DNA of 64,000 nucleotides from Nymphaea colorata (taxonomy: Eukaryota > Streptophyta > Magnoliopsida > Nymphaeales > Nymphaeaceae): the NCBI RefSeq assembly GCF_008831285.2, contig NC_045142.1, forward strand, positions 15,441,354-15,505,353, read 5' to 3'. The position numbers and the translations under genes are program-made. Positions 36,380 to 47,814 of the stretch are shown piece by piece (the first letter of the stretch is position 1; each line of letters starts with the position of its first letter). The notes beneath the pieces were generated by a model. That model did not search any database. It saw nothing but the letters and a program-made list of their open reading frames with translations, and was not told where the DNA came from.

Positions 36380-36868
36380 TCTAATATAATATAGGTAAGT
36401 CATGACTTGACCTGACCTTGCTTATGCAGTTAACAGGGTATGTCAGTTTATTCATATTCCTACTCATCTTCATTGTTCCACTATTAAATGTATTTTATGA
36501 TATATTAAGTCAACTTTGGACTATGGACTGTTCTTGAGACCTACAACTAAATTTCATCTTATAGCATACTCAGATGTCGGCTAAGTAGGCAATCTGGATG
36601 ACATAAAATCTATAGGTGGATTGATCATTTTTCTTGTGCATTCTCTTATCTCACAGTCATAAAAAATGCAATCTACAATAGCACAATCCAATGCTGAAGC
36701 TAAATATCAGTCACTTCACGTAGCTCCCATGGAGATTTTGTCCCTTACACATTTTTCTCAAAGAGAAGTGCTTGCCTTTTCATTAATCTCTTTGTTTCTT
36801 ATGCAACATTGTTAGTGCAACATATTTATCAATAAATTTGACACTCTCGCTCGGATGTTGAGTTTGTA
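36380..36868 (+). pseudogene. Copia RT/RNase H 3' fragment, element 3
   Basis: Translation with stops ignored gives PDLAYAVNRVCQFIH, LRPTTKFHLIAYSD, KSIGGLIIFLVHSLIS and STIAQSNAEAKYQSL. These are the end of RT and the RNase H domain (SNAEAKY being the usual SSAEAEY) in the order seen in intact copia elements. It has several stops and no upstream gag, protease or integrase. Confidence 0.8.
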
Positions 36869-37130
36869 GGGAAATATTAAATAAGGTAATGGTGAATACT
36901 AGCAAACGTCAACACATAAGAATGATCAAATATATGACCTAACTCAAGAGGAGATCAAGAATATCAAGGGGATAAATAGTGCAACCAAAAGGGTTATTGT
37001 GATATCTCAAATCATGGAGATATTGTTTCTACTATGGTTCCTAAAGATAGAGCGTGAGGTGTCGTCTTGTAATATGAATATGACTTTAGTAGAACTTTTT
37101 GACTATGTGTGGAATTACATATGCACAGGT

Positions 37131-37260
37131 TAAGGGAGACTCTCATGATGGATGTACACATATTTGTTGAACCACTTAAAAAGTAATGTCTTCTTTAAGG
37201 GAGACTCTCATGATGGATGTACACATATTTGTTGAACCACTTAAAAAGTAATGTCTTCTT
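37131..37260. repeat. Perfect 65-bp tandem duplication
   Basis: Bases 37131-37195 recur exactly at 37196-37260, within the right LTR-like part of element 3. The identity points to a recent slippage or repair duplication. Confidence 0.95.
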
Positions 37261-37453
37261 CTTTCTTACTTCTTGCATTCTATTTAGGGAGAAAGGAATA
37301 AAAGAGGAAGAATGCTCGAGGTAATAAAAGAAGAGGGGAGAGATAAGAAAAGAAAGGATAAGGAGAAGAAGGGAGAGGAGAAGAAAGGAAAAAAACAAGA
37401 AAAGACAAAATATGTCAGAGACTAAAAGAGAAGAGAGAAGCAAAGGAAGAAGA

Positions 37454-37599
37454 AGAGAAGGGAGAGAAGCATGAAGGAAGAGGTGTTTGACGGCGAATGG
37501 CACTACAACAGCTTAACTCTTCTTAACACCATTATGATATCTTGTCTATGCTTTTGGTTTTGCATCTTCAAGAAACATTAATTGTCATAGGTTTCAAAT

Positions 37600-37643
<44 letters not shown>

Positions 37644-37871
37644 CGCGTGCAATGATTCAGCAACTCTGATTCACAAGTCCAGACATGCATAAAGATTATT
37701 TTGAAGGAACCCTTAAACCACAAAAATTTGAAACCTATGACACTTAATGTTTCTTGAAGATGCAAAACAAAAAACATAGACAAGATATCATACTGGTGTT
37801 AAGAAGAGTTAAGTTGTTGTAGTGCCATTCACCGTCAAACACCTCTTCCTTCATGCTTCTCTCCCTTCTCT
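37454..37871. repeat. 147-bp inverted repeat with microsatellite loop
   Basis: 37454-37600 and 37725-37871 are reverse complements over their whole 147 bp with about seven mismatches (about 95%). The 124-bp loop begins with (AT)10 at 37601-37620 and (GT)n at 37621-37643. The left arm is preceded by a roughly 160-bp purine-rich tract (GA/AAG) from about 37300. A transcript would fold into a long hairpin. No coding frame or flanking target duplication was seen. Confidence 0.93.
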
Positions 37872-38379
37872 GAGAGAAAATAAACAAAAGCCTACAAGAA
37901 CTGTGTAGAAGAAAAGGAAAAATAAACAAGGAAGAGGCCTTTTACAATGTTACTTTGTTCCTTCACTTCAATACCTTCATGATGGGTGCATTACAAATAT
38001 ATATAGTGTGTCAAGCACCCATGTTGCAAAGAAATGCAACCATAATTATGACTCATTACAAAGTTTAACTTCCCCCTAACGATGAACCGATTATTTTATG
38101 TTGATCACCACTACACTAAGAAGAAGAGACACTTCACCATTTGCATAGACTATAAAAGATGATTAATAACACCATTATTTTACCATTTGGCATACTCACA
38201 AGGAGTATAACATCTATTACTTTCAATGACTCCAGTATCCTTCATTATACTTCTCAAAAGGTCATACCTACACATGCCAACTTCACGTGAACAACTAGTT
38301 GATGCCATGGCTCTTTTAGGTTTCTAATCGTGCAAATATCAGCCTACATTTTCTCTCCTTGATGTGAGAGTTCAACATG

Positions 38380-40190
38380 GTCAACAATTCTCTAAATTGA
38401 ATAATTTTTTGATAGGGCAAGAAATTGGTAAAATCGTTTGCAAATTTGATTGTTTGTAGTGAAGTAATTGAATAAGATTGCTCAACTTGCAAATGCTTAA
38501 AGGATAAAATGATGTTTGAGCTCAATATGTTTTGTCCTTCCATGTATACTAGATTCTTTGCCCTAGAAATGTTTGTCTTGTTGTCATGAAGCTTTGTTTC
38601 TTTGAACTCCAAGGCGATCTAAGAGTAAACACATGTTCCCTCGCACTCTTCATGTCCTTCACTGAACCTACCTAATCACTATTCAAAAATTAATATAATT
38701 TAAAATAAGTGATTGGTTAGACCAAGTGGCAAAATTTAAGGTTCATCAAATATAGTGTAGTATTCTTCTCGCATCTTCAAGATGTCGAATAATTGAATTA
38801 TACATAAATCTGGAAACCATTCCAACCCATTCCAACTGCAAACATAATGTCAGGCCATGTATGATACTTTCTTCATTTGCTTGATTCTTTGCCATCATTG
38901 TTGTTTTGGAGGTTGTGTCGAGTTAGACGAGAGTCGAACCTTTCTTCCTTGATCAAATGTAGTCGAACCCTTTTTCCTTGATGAAATGTGTTTTCAACAA
39001 ACATCAACTATTTAGCATCTCATTTGCTCCATTCCCAATTACAATTTTTATCAAAAACTACATCACATCGAATGATTAAATTCTTTGAAACATTATTATA
39101 TAAGCAATAACCCTTGGAGTCATCACTACAACCAATAAAAATGCATTTTTCACTTTTTTTTAGCTTAGGGTATTCACTTGCATCAATTAATACACATGAA
39201 ATGCAAACAAAAACTTTCAAATTACTTACATTGGGACACACATGAAATGCAAACAAAAACTTTCAAATTACTTACATTGGGACACACATGAAATGCAAAC
39301 AAAAACTTTCAAATTACTTACATTGGGCTTTTTTATGTTTCATGCCTTATACAAAGTTTGTTTTGAAATGCTTTTGTTAGTGAGATATTCAAAAAATAAA
39401 CTGAGATAGCTATTGTTTCTGCCCAAAAATTCAAAGGAAGGTGTTCGACATTAGCATGCTATGAGCCATTTTCATGACTGCTTTATTTTACATTTCAGTC
39501 AGACCATTTTGTTGAGGAGTCTTTCTAATTTTTAGTTGCCTATGAATTCCATTTTGCTTACAAAAAAAGTAAAATCATCAGACAAAGATCCTCCCCCTCC
39601 ATTTGTGCATAAAATTTTCATAGTATAGTCACACTTTGTTTTTCCACAAGAGCTTTGAACTCTTTGAATTACTCAAGAGTTTTATATTTATGGGAGAGAA
39701 AATAAACTCAACTCATACAAAATAAGTCATCAACATGGTCAAACCTTGGACAGACTTCTCAATACTTTCATAGCTACTTTTTGATTGGTAATAGTCTCCC
39801 CAAGTGTTCCGATTTAGTTAACAATTATAAAAAATGTAGAAAATAAAGTTTGAATGGAGTCACCACCTTTCACAAAGAATGTTTCAAATTCTCTCTATTC
39901 AAAGCTTTGCCATAGTAATTTTTTTATGGAACTTTTTCTTGAATATAGTCCATGTCTCATTTGATTTAATCGCATTTGCAACCTTTGGAAATATGGCATT
40001 TGACATGGCTTGTTGCAGCACCAACAATACCTTAGCATCCTTTTAGTTACTTTACGACATCACCTGGTTCTTAAAGACTAAGATGATTATACTTTTGCAT
40101 ATCGATTCTCAACAAGATCCTATAAATCTTGTGAAATGAAAAAAATTTCATTTTTGCATTGCAAAATTCAAAATTTTTCCCATTAAAAAT
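38380..40190 (-). pseudogene. Copia gag-pol remnants, element 4
   Basis: From right to left on the minus strand: gag UBN2-like (REFETFFVKGGDSIQTLFST then SKV, about 40130-39720); integrase core beginning with a degraded TDGGGEF (CTNGGGG, about 39620) and running through a NGLAERKNRTVM-like segment; the integrase tail KKSEKCIFIGCSDDSKGY (39020-39256); an RT end near 38880 (PDIMFAV); and an RNase H tail (ETKLHDNKTNISRAKN, FTNFLPYQKIIQFRELLTML, 38380-38610). Protease and most of RT are missing. Stops are frequent. Confidence 0.78.
39192..39327. repeat. Three tandem copies of a 46-bp unit
   Basis: Near-identical 46-bp copies start at 39192, 39238 and 39284. They lie within the integrase part of element 4 and repeat the minus-strand segment beginning with the degraded VSNLKVF motif, so the array arose in the inserted element. 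Confidence 0.92.
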
Positions 40191-40749
40191 GGGCACTAAG
40201 GAGCAATAAATTCAACATATGGTTCGTGGCCATTGAATTATCTCGATAGACTTCACTTTCTCAACAAATGCAACTGACCTTAATTGAAGGTCATCTCAAC
40301 TACAAATTTTACTTCATTACTTCACTTCAATACCTTCACGACGTGTGCACTATAAATATATACAGTGTATCAAGCACCCACCATACAAAGGAATGAAGCC
40401 ACCATAATTATGACTATTTTCAGAGTTCCACTTTTCAATAATGATGAGTACATTATTTTATATTTATCACCACTACACTAAGATGAAAAGACACTTCACC
40501 GATCGCATGGACCATAAACGACTACTACTAAGACCATTATTTTAGATTTTATTTTACAACCGCACAAAGCCAAAGAGGCACCTTGCATACTCGCATGGAA
40601 CATAACGTCTATTACTTTCAATGGCTCCAGTACCCTTCATTATACTCCTCATTATGACATTACCCACACATGCCGAGTTCACGTATAAAAGTAATTGCCA
40701 CCATGACCCTTTGGGGTTCCTACTCGTGCAAACATCAACCTACAGTGCG

Positions 40750-41094
40750 TGTCTATAGAGCCATAGAGGTTATGCACTTGTACCTGGGCACACGCCTCAC
40801 TTGTGTTTTCGCCCTCGCATCCAAAGGCATCAAGGGGGTAAAAATACTTGAGACATGTGCTTCATGCCTTGAGGAGTAAAAAATTCTTTTCGTTGTTCAA
40901 AAGGAAACATGATTTAACCATGTCGAGTTGTGTAATCCAACACAGTTTTTGTGCTAAGACATATTTGTAAAATGATGTGTCGGACTTAAACCATGCATTT
41001 ATTTTAAGCGCCCTCATTTCTCTGCCACAGCTCCTTCCAACTTGATCATTAATCTATGAAATTACAAAGTCCAGCCGCACTCGAATGCCTAGAA
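40750..41094. other. Short spacer between elements 4 and 5
   Basis: About 345 bp with no gene or repeat recognised. It ends in CTAAC, the left target duplication of element 5. Confidence 0.5.
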
Positions 41095-41099
41095 CTAAC

Positions 41100-41481
41100 T
41101 GTTAAAACGAATATAATGAAGAAATAGAGAGTGTCGATAAGAAAGAAGCATAGGAAGGCAACATATTACGTGGTTCGGCTTGTAACCTACATCCACGAGA
41201 GAAAAAAGGGGCTTACTCCTTCATGTTATTTCACTTACATTTACAGGAGTTATTCACTCTTTATATAGAGTTACAAACACCTTTAGATGGAAACATCTTT
41301 ATAAGGGAGTTACGAAAAATCCTCCAGCCGATATTATTGGTATTGATTCCAACGATCATAGAGAAGATATCGTCGATATGGGAAAACGCCCAAATCTGTG
41401 CTGATTGAGGAAACGCCCAAATCTGTAGATATCTCCTTCCCAAATATGGTGGATCGCCTCCTTACCTCTTTGCAACGGATA
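41100..41481 (-). repeat. 3' LTR of element 5
   Basis: 382 bp. It carries 38 bp absent from the 5' LTR, containing a second copy of AAACGCCCAAATCTGT. Its outer-left TG is intact, while the inner end has lost the canonical CA (reads ATA). Confidence 0.93.
41259..41267 (-). promoter_or_regulatory. LTR TATA box, element 5 (3' LTR)
   Basis: TATATAAAG on the minus strand, also present in the 5' LTR at 46354-46362. It is the likely element promoter core. Confidence 0.55.
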
Positions 41482-41490
41482 GTCTCCCCC

Positions 41491-43901
41491 TCAAGTTGGT
41501 GAGCAGATGTCAATCTGCCCCAACTTGCATATAATATATATATGGCGATCCCTACCAAGAGATTTTGTAAGGATATCAGCAAGTTGAAATTTGCTTCTGA
41601 CATGTGGTGTGTTAATAGTTCCATCTTGTATTTTTTCTCTAATAAAGTGACAATCAACTTCGTTGTGCTTAGTGCGTTCATGAAAAACAGGATTAGCTCC
41701 AATGTAGATTGCTGCAATGTTGTCACACATAAGCTTCATAGACTCCATTATTTCAATCTTCATATCTTTGAGCAATGCTTTTATCCATATCAACTCACAT
41801 GTACATGATGCCATGGCCCTGTATTCAGCCTCTGCGCTCGATCGAGCCACCACTGACTGTTTTTTGCTTTTCCAAGTTACCAAGTTTCTTCCAACAAACG
41901 TACAATATCCTGATGTAGACTTTCGGCTGTTTGGATCCCCTACCCAGTCAGCATTGCAATATCCAGTTACATCTATTTTCTGATCTCGTTTCATCAAGAT
42001 TCCTTTCCTTTTAAATATCTCAAGATCCTATGAACAGCTTCGACATGTCTTGACCTCGGGTTGTGCATAAATTGACTTACTAAGCTAATAGCATAGGTGA
42101 CATCCGGTCGAGTGACAGTCAAGTATATAAGCTTTCCAACCAACTTTTGAAAACTTTGAATGTTTTCCCATTCTTCTTTCTTCAATTTGCAGTTCATTTC
42201 AAGGGGCGTGTCTGCAACCTTGGCACCCAGGCAACCGGTTTCCTTCAAGAGGTCGAGAGTGTATTTTCTTTGGCATATAAAGATTTCATTTTCGGAATGC
42301 GCCATTTCTATACCCAAGAAGTATCGTAGGATCCCGAGATCTTTGATTTCAAATTGCTGATTTAGATAGATTTTGACTTGAGCCATGAAATCTTTGTCAT
42401 CACCTGTCAATATGATGTCATCTACATAAACAAGCAAAATGGTTACTTTTGAAGATCGAATAGCAACAAACATGGTATAATCAGCGCTACTACGCTTGAA
42501 CCCAATTTTAACCAATGCTTCACTTAGGCGTGAAAACCAAGCTCGGGAGAACTGCTTAAGGCCATAAAGTGCATTTTTTAGTTTGCACACATACCCTTTC
42601 TTATGTTGTATGCCTTGAGGAACTTGCATGTAAACTTCTTCGTTGAGCTCTCCATGAAGAAATGCATTTTTGACATCAAGTTGTTCTAGTTTCCACCACT
42701 TGATTGATGCTACTGATAGGAGAATCCTTACTGTATTCATCTTAGCGACAGGAGCGAAGGTCTCATTGTAATCCACTCCTTCGGTTTGAGTAAAACCTTT
42801 AGTAACGAGACGAGCTTTGTATCGTTCTATAGAACCATCACTATGATATTTTATCTTGTAAACCCACTTACAGCCAACGACTCGCTTCCCTTCGGTCAAC
42901 GGTACTAGCTCCCAAGTTTTGTTCTTCTTTAATGCAGACAACTCTTCTTCCATAACAACCTGCCAATTTTGGTTCGCGCTTGCTTCCTCGTAGTTTTTTG
43001 GTTCATGATGAGAGTAGGTATTGAGAATATAAGACTGGTATGGTTTGGATAAGGTATCAAAGGTAGTATAGTTGTCTATGGAATGAACGTGTTGGGTTTA
43101 TAGATATGTATAGAACTCTTTTAGTTTTGGTGGTGGTCTAGAGGGACGAGTTGATCTTCCAAGTGTCGGTTCAAGAGTTTGGTTATGGTGTGATACCGGT
43201 GGTTGGGAATTGCTATCTTGGTTTGGATTACTATCTTGATTTGAGTTTTCTAAGACGATAGGTTCACTAGATTGCTGGTTTTGGTTCTGGATTTGAACAA
43301 CTGGAACTTGAAAAACGTTAACAAGAGGAAGGGCAAGAGAAGCAGCAGGATCAGTGGATGTAATAGAGGAATTGGGGGCAGTCATAGTGGTATCTTGATC
43401 TTGTGTGTGAGTCTCCCCCTGACTCGGTGCCTCATAGAAAGGTTCACTTTCAAAAAATTTCACATCCCGAGTCACAAAAAACTTTCTTGATCTTGATTCA
43501 AAACATTTATAATCTTTCTTTTTGCTAGAGTAGCCAAGAAAAACACATTTGAAAGCTCGTTTCTCAAGTTTATTTCGGAATTTTTCTTGTATATGCACAA
43601 AGCATTTGCACCCAAAAATTCTTAAATGTGTAATAGAAATTGATCTTTGAAGTAAAACTTCAAGGGGAACTTGATTTTCAATACTAGAACTTGGAACTCT
43701 ATTGGCAAGATAACAAGCAGTACCAATCGCTTCTGCCCAAAACGTTTGAGGTACATTCATGTGAATCATGAGAGCGCGAGTGATAGTAAGAAGCTGTCTA
43801 TTTTTCCTTTCTGACACCCCGTTTTGTTGGGGAGTTCCAGAACATGTAAATTGTGGTTGAATCCCCTTTTTGTTCATGAATTCCTCAAACTGTTGATTCA
43901 C
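41491..43901 (-). pseudogene. Copia integrase end, RT and RNase H, element 5
   Basis: From 43901 the minus strand encodes the integrase catalytic half (GTPQQNGVSERKNRQ with the final Glu) and the integrase tail. A Gln/Asn/Ser-rich linker ends in TLGRSTRPSRPPPK. One in-frame stop at 43098 precedes RT. RT (42953-41997) has WKLEQLDVKNAFLHGE and an intact LLVYVDDIILTG. A small deletion near 42000 shifts the frame into RNase H (41997-41491), which holds CNADWVGD, KSTSGYC, SSAEAEYRAMA and TKSLGRDRH. Three lesions in this span would have to be bypassed for expression. Confidence 0.93.
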
Positions 43902-43966
43902 ATATTCCCCCCATTATCATATCGAAGCTTCGTAATTTGTGCACCATACTGAGTGTAAACAAGATT

Positions 43967-45046
43967 TTAATAGTCTTGAAAAGTCTTAAAAACTTCACTT
44001 TTATTTCTAAGAAAAAATATCCATGACATGCGAGATTTATCTTCAATGAAAGTCACATAGTACCTGTATCTCATATAAGATTCCATAGGAACTGGTCCCC
44101 ACACGTCAGAATGCAATAAATCGAATAAATTTGTGGATCGTTCAATAGATGATTGAAACAGTAGTCTAGTAGTTTTGGAATATTCGTAAGCATCACAAGA
44201 GTGTTCGTCAGTGGTGATATTAGGAACACGCATCTTCAAGCTTCTGTCTGAAATGTGTCCAAGTCGTGCATGACACATTTGGTATTCTTGCCTCTTCTTT
44301 TCCATATTAGTATGTATGAGAAAGCTAGAACCGGGAGTTTCCATCAGATATAACCTATTTTGTTCTCGTCCTCTACCAATCTCCTTCTTCGTTTTCAGAT
44401 CCTGAAATATCACATTCTTGGGAGAAAAAACGGCCAGACAGTTATAAGTCTTTGTCAACTTACTAATGGACATCAAACTAGTGGAGAGATTAGGAACATA
44501 AAGGACTGAAGATGATGTGTTTTCAAAGAATGAAAATTTTCCAGTTCCATCAACAGCAATATGTGATCCGTTGGCTGTGAATACTGGCTTTTTGTTCATG
44601 CAATCAATCGCAGTTAACCTTGATGCATCATTCGTCATATGATCAGTTACACCCGTATCAACAACCCATATATAATTATTAGAATGAGTGCACAGAGCAA
44701 GATTGTTACCTTCCTTGGTATTGCCGACTGGATGAGTAGATACCAGATTTGTTTTAGAGAATTTTTGAAAAAATTTCTCTAAATCATCTTTTGTAACAAG
44801 ATCAGCTCGAGGAGAATGAGAAGGGGCAGCCGGTTTTTCTCTTACAGGTCTGTCGACCAGCTCCCAACATCTTTCTCGAAGGTGTCCGATTTTTTTGCAA
44901 TAAGAGGTTGTTGCGATTTCGTTGGAGATTGTTTCTACCGCTTTGATTTTTGAATCAGCTTTCCACGTATTTTGTTCAGACCGAGCTATGCACGCCATCT
45001 TCTCCGGACCCTCTTCATATAACTCTGATTTGGGTATCGGGTTCAT
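43967..45046 (-). pseudogene. Copia gag tail, protease and integrase start, element 5
   Basis: 359 residues. The zinc knuckle is degraded: SYCKKIGHLRERC keeps C-H-C but lacks the first Cys. Protease reads WVVDTGVTDHM, a DTG in place of the family's usual DSG. The integrase HHCC region is degraded as well (CHARLGHISD, then CDAYEYSKT). The core holds LLHSDVWGP and ends in a stop at FKTFQDY. A single-base loss near 43915, in the DNGGEY motif, separates it from the next frame. Confidence 0.9.
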
Positions 45047-45699
45047 AACCTTTTTCTAGTGTCTTCTCTTTGAATTGCTTGATAAACTTGATTAAAGCTT
45101 GGCAAGGGATTAGTCATGAGAATCTGGCTGCGAAGATTCTCATAATCAGGTCCAAGACCAGCAAGAACTTTGAAAATTTTGTCCTCCTCGAATCTTTTTT
45201 GATAAACGTCGGCATCGGCAATGGCCGGTCTGTATTGTGCAAGCTCATCATACAAGCTACGGAGCTTGTTTAAATAAAGACCGATCTGCTTGCCAGCTTT
45301 GGTGAGATTGGCAATATCAAGTTGAAGTTGGTACACACGAGCAAGGTTGTTTTGCTCACTGTACATCTCCTTCAATGTATCCCATATTTCTTTCGCAGTT
45401 TTTTTATACAAAAATAGACTGGAAATGTGAGGTTTCATGGAATTCATAAGCCAGGCCATTACCATATCGTTTTCAGATTCCCAATCCTCATAGTTAGGAT
45501 CGGTCTTGAGAGGAGGTGAGATTCGACCATTGATGTATCCCACTTTGGATCGTCCACTCGGGAAAAGACGAGCAGCTTTAGCCCAGCTAAGATAGTTGGT
45601 GTCGTTGAGGAGAATGGAGGTGATTTTCAGCGTCCCATGACCTTGATCGCATGTCCCTTTCATACTATTGGAGCTACTAGATTGATTGTTGTCGGCCAT
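45043..45699 (-). pseudogene. Copia gag (UBN2-type), element 5
   Basis: Start chosen at ATG 45699 (MADNNQSSSS). The frame stays open upstream to 45978, but that part looks like leader. The 218-residue product contains YLSWAKAARL, WLMNSMKPHIS, IWDTLKEMYSE and a C-terminal VYQAIQREDTRKRL, the standard UBN2 gag layout. A single missing base at about 45049 gives a premature stop and separates gag from the zinc-knuckle/protease frame. Gag forms the particle that packages element RNA in the cytoplasm. Confidence 0.9.
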
Positions 45700-46182
45700 A
45701 ATAAATAAGAGCAGGACAGCCAATGAAATCGATGAAGACCAAATGAAGTCAATGAAGGCCAGCACTTTGAAAAACCCGACACTGCTCAGATTTGCAGGAC
45801 TCGCCGAACAACAATGACACGGTGAATTGCGGGACTCGCCCGACTCGCCCGACTCGCCGGAGAACGAAGAACACGGCATCGGGTTCTTCGGGTTTCGCCG
45901 GAATCCCCCTTTCACGCCAGAAAAAGCATAAAATATGTCGGCAGACCTCAAAAAAACGATTTTTCCCTTATTTCTCAACGGTTTTTGGCGAGTAAGAGCT
46001 CAAAATGCTCGGAATTTCATCAGCTATCTCCTCAAATGATAAAAAACACGTTTTGATCTCCGAATCAGATGGATTTAACAGCCAAAAGTAGTCGGACTCC
46101 AAAACAATCGCCTTTCTGCTTCTGATTTGTGAAAGAAGAACAACAATCACATGAATCAACTCCAGATGCTCAGGAAAGCCAT

Positions 46183-46194
46183 GCTCTGATACCA
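46183..46194 (-). promoter_or_regulatory. Primer binding site, element 5
   Basis: TGGTATCAGAGC on the minus strand, directly after the 5' LTR end. Confidence 0.95.
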
Positions 46195-46538
46195 TGTTAA
46201 AACGAATATAATGAAGAAATAGAGAGTGTCGATAAAAAAGAAGTATAGGAAGGCAACATATTACGTGGTTCGGCTTGTAGCCTACATCCACGAGAAAAAA
46301 AAGGGGCTTACTCCTTCAGATTATTTCACTTACATTTACAGGAGTTATTCACTCTTTATATAGAGTTACAAACACCTTTAGATGAAAACATCTTTATAAG
46401 GGAGTTACGAAAAATCCTCCAGCGGATATTGTTGGCATTGATTCCAACTATCATGAAGAAGATATCGTCGATATGGGAAAACGCCCAAATCTGTGCTGAA
46501 ATATGGTGGATCGCCTCCTTATCTCTTTGTAATGGACA
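46195..46538 (-). repeat. 5' LTR of element 5
   Basis: 344 bp with TG...CA ends on the minus strand, bordered outside by CTAAC. Confidence 0.95.
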
Positions 46539-46930
46539 CTAACTAGTCAGATTCCCAACTCTGGAGGATTTTAAAGAAGATTAATTTTTGCCCTTGAATG
46601 TAAAAAGAAAGGGACGAGATGCTGATGAACGTTGAGCTGAGTGAATACAGAACAGATGTCAATTACAGCACCACCGATGTTAATCTTATTCCTTCTTTTC
46701 ATTGAAATAGCGGAACTTCGACAATCGGAAGATGGACGGACAACAAAGGAATTATTACAAGGGGGGAAAGGCATCTGATCCTGATAAATATTTCATAAAC
46801 CTTTTAAATGCTGATATGCTTTACTTGAACAAAGCATTTCTAAGAAAAGGCGAGGGAGGAGAGGATGCAGGGCAGAGAATGGATGATCACCATCAGCACC
46901 ACCGTGATGCTTACTAGTTTGACGATTAAA
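46539..46930. other. Downstream flank / probable 3' UTR of the TBL gene
   Basis: 392 bp between the TBL stop codon and element 5. It probably holds the TBL 3' UTR and polyadenylation region, though I see no clear AATAAA on the minus strand. Small open frames at 46571-46917 are not supported as genes. Confidence 0.45.
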
Positions 46931-47777
46931 TCAAAAGAATAAAGCGGTGTACAAGAGGAGGTTCCAGGTGTCGGGGAGGCCGGGGAGGCACCAGTGGCTG
47001 CAGTCGGAGGATCTTTGTGGGTTGGCCCTCTGCTGGGGGCTGAGGTCGCCGCTGTAGATGGAAGGGTGGCCGTCCTTCCTCAGCTGGGAGAGGGTGGTGA
47101 TGTCCAGCAGGTAGGCCGGGTTGGACATGCTCTTCACCACGGCCTGGAGGACCGCCATCTGGTCCGGGTAGCTGCCAGGGTAGCTCCATCCCGGCACAGG
47201 TTCCGTCTGCCCATAGCAGTTCTTTGACACGGGGTCATTCCACTCCTTTGGCCTGTATGCATGCATTTACACGTACATTTATTAACAACTTCTTCTAGCT
47301 GGCAAAGGAACTTTAGAAAAATTAAGAGGATTCAGTCCCTTGCTACAATTAATGAGAAAGAGCAGAGAGGGGAGGGAGGGAGTGGTTATCCGTAGGACGG
47401 CATTGTGGCAGTCGTTCATCTCAGAAGTTGAGAAAAGTAAACATTAGAACAACAATATGTCCATGCCCTGCTTTCCCAGTTCCCATCCACAAGGTTCAAC
47501 CATTTTCCAAACTTCCATTGTTGAATTTTGAGAAACTCTTTGCAGATTTCAGTGCTTCCGAAGTTCCTTCCATAGGAGGCTTTTCAAGATTTCACAGGCC
47601 TTTGACAATGTTTTCTTCAATGGCATCTTCATTATAAATAGATAGGAGGGAGAGAGAGAGAGAGAGTTTGAGAACAACATAAAGACAAAAAAAAAAGGCA
47701 TATTTCCCAAGTTTTCAACCCTGATAAAATGTATGAAAGGAGGAGCTTTTTGAGCCAGAAGGGCCTCCATCAATGGG

Positions 47778-47814
<37 letters not shown>

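Larger units (their letters stand above)
35938..37290 (+). mobile_element. Collapsed Ty1/copia element 3
   Basis: Two diverged LTR-like copies share the start TATTAA..GGTAATGGTGA and a long common body (35938 to about 36230, and 36875 to about 37260). Between them lies only the 3' end of pol. The second copy follows a GTAGGGAAA purine run at the polypurine position. No target duplication was identified, and the outer edges are approximate. Confidence 0.65.
37949..40744 (-). mobile_element. Collapsed Ty1/copia element 4
   Basis: Minus-strand element between two diverged LTRs. The 5' LTR is about 40309-40744 and the 3' LTR about 37949-38348; both begin TGTAGG on the minus strand. A purine tract AAGGAGAGAAAA (38349-38360, minus) abuts the 3' LTR. 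Inside, gag, integrase, late RT and RNase H fragments follow in copia order, with parts deleted. The LTR inner edges are approximate, and no target duplication or tRNA-Met primer site is visible. Confidence 0.8.
41100..46538 (-). mobile_element. Ty1/copia LTR retrotransposon 5, full length
   Basis: 5439-bp minus-strand element with TG...CA LTRs, flanked by the perfect target duplication CTAAC at 41095-41099 and 46539-46543. The tRNA-Met primer site (46183-46194, minus) abuts the 5' LTR, and a polypurine tract TTGAGGGGGAGAC (41482-41494, minus) abuts the 3' LTR. The LTRs differ at about 17 sites by eye over 344 bp (about 5%), plus a 38-bp insertion in the 3' LTR. The reading frames are the least damaged in the window, with YVDD intact, but four breaks remain. 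It ends 392 bp beyond the stop codon of the TBL gene. Confidence 0.96.

Noticed and set aside
46926-47227. Proline-rich minus frame and Val/Ala-rich plus frame over the TBL last exon
   Set aside because: Both are out-of-frame shadows of the exon encoding the DxxH motif.
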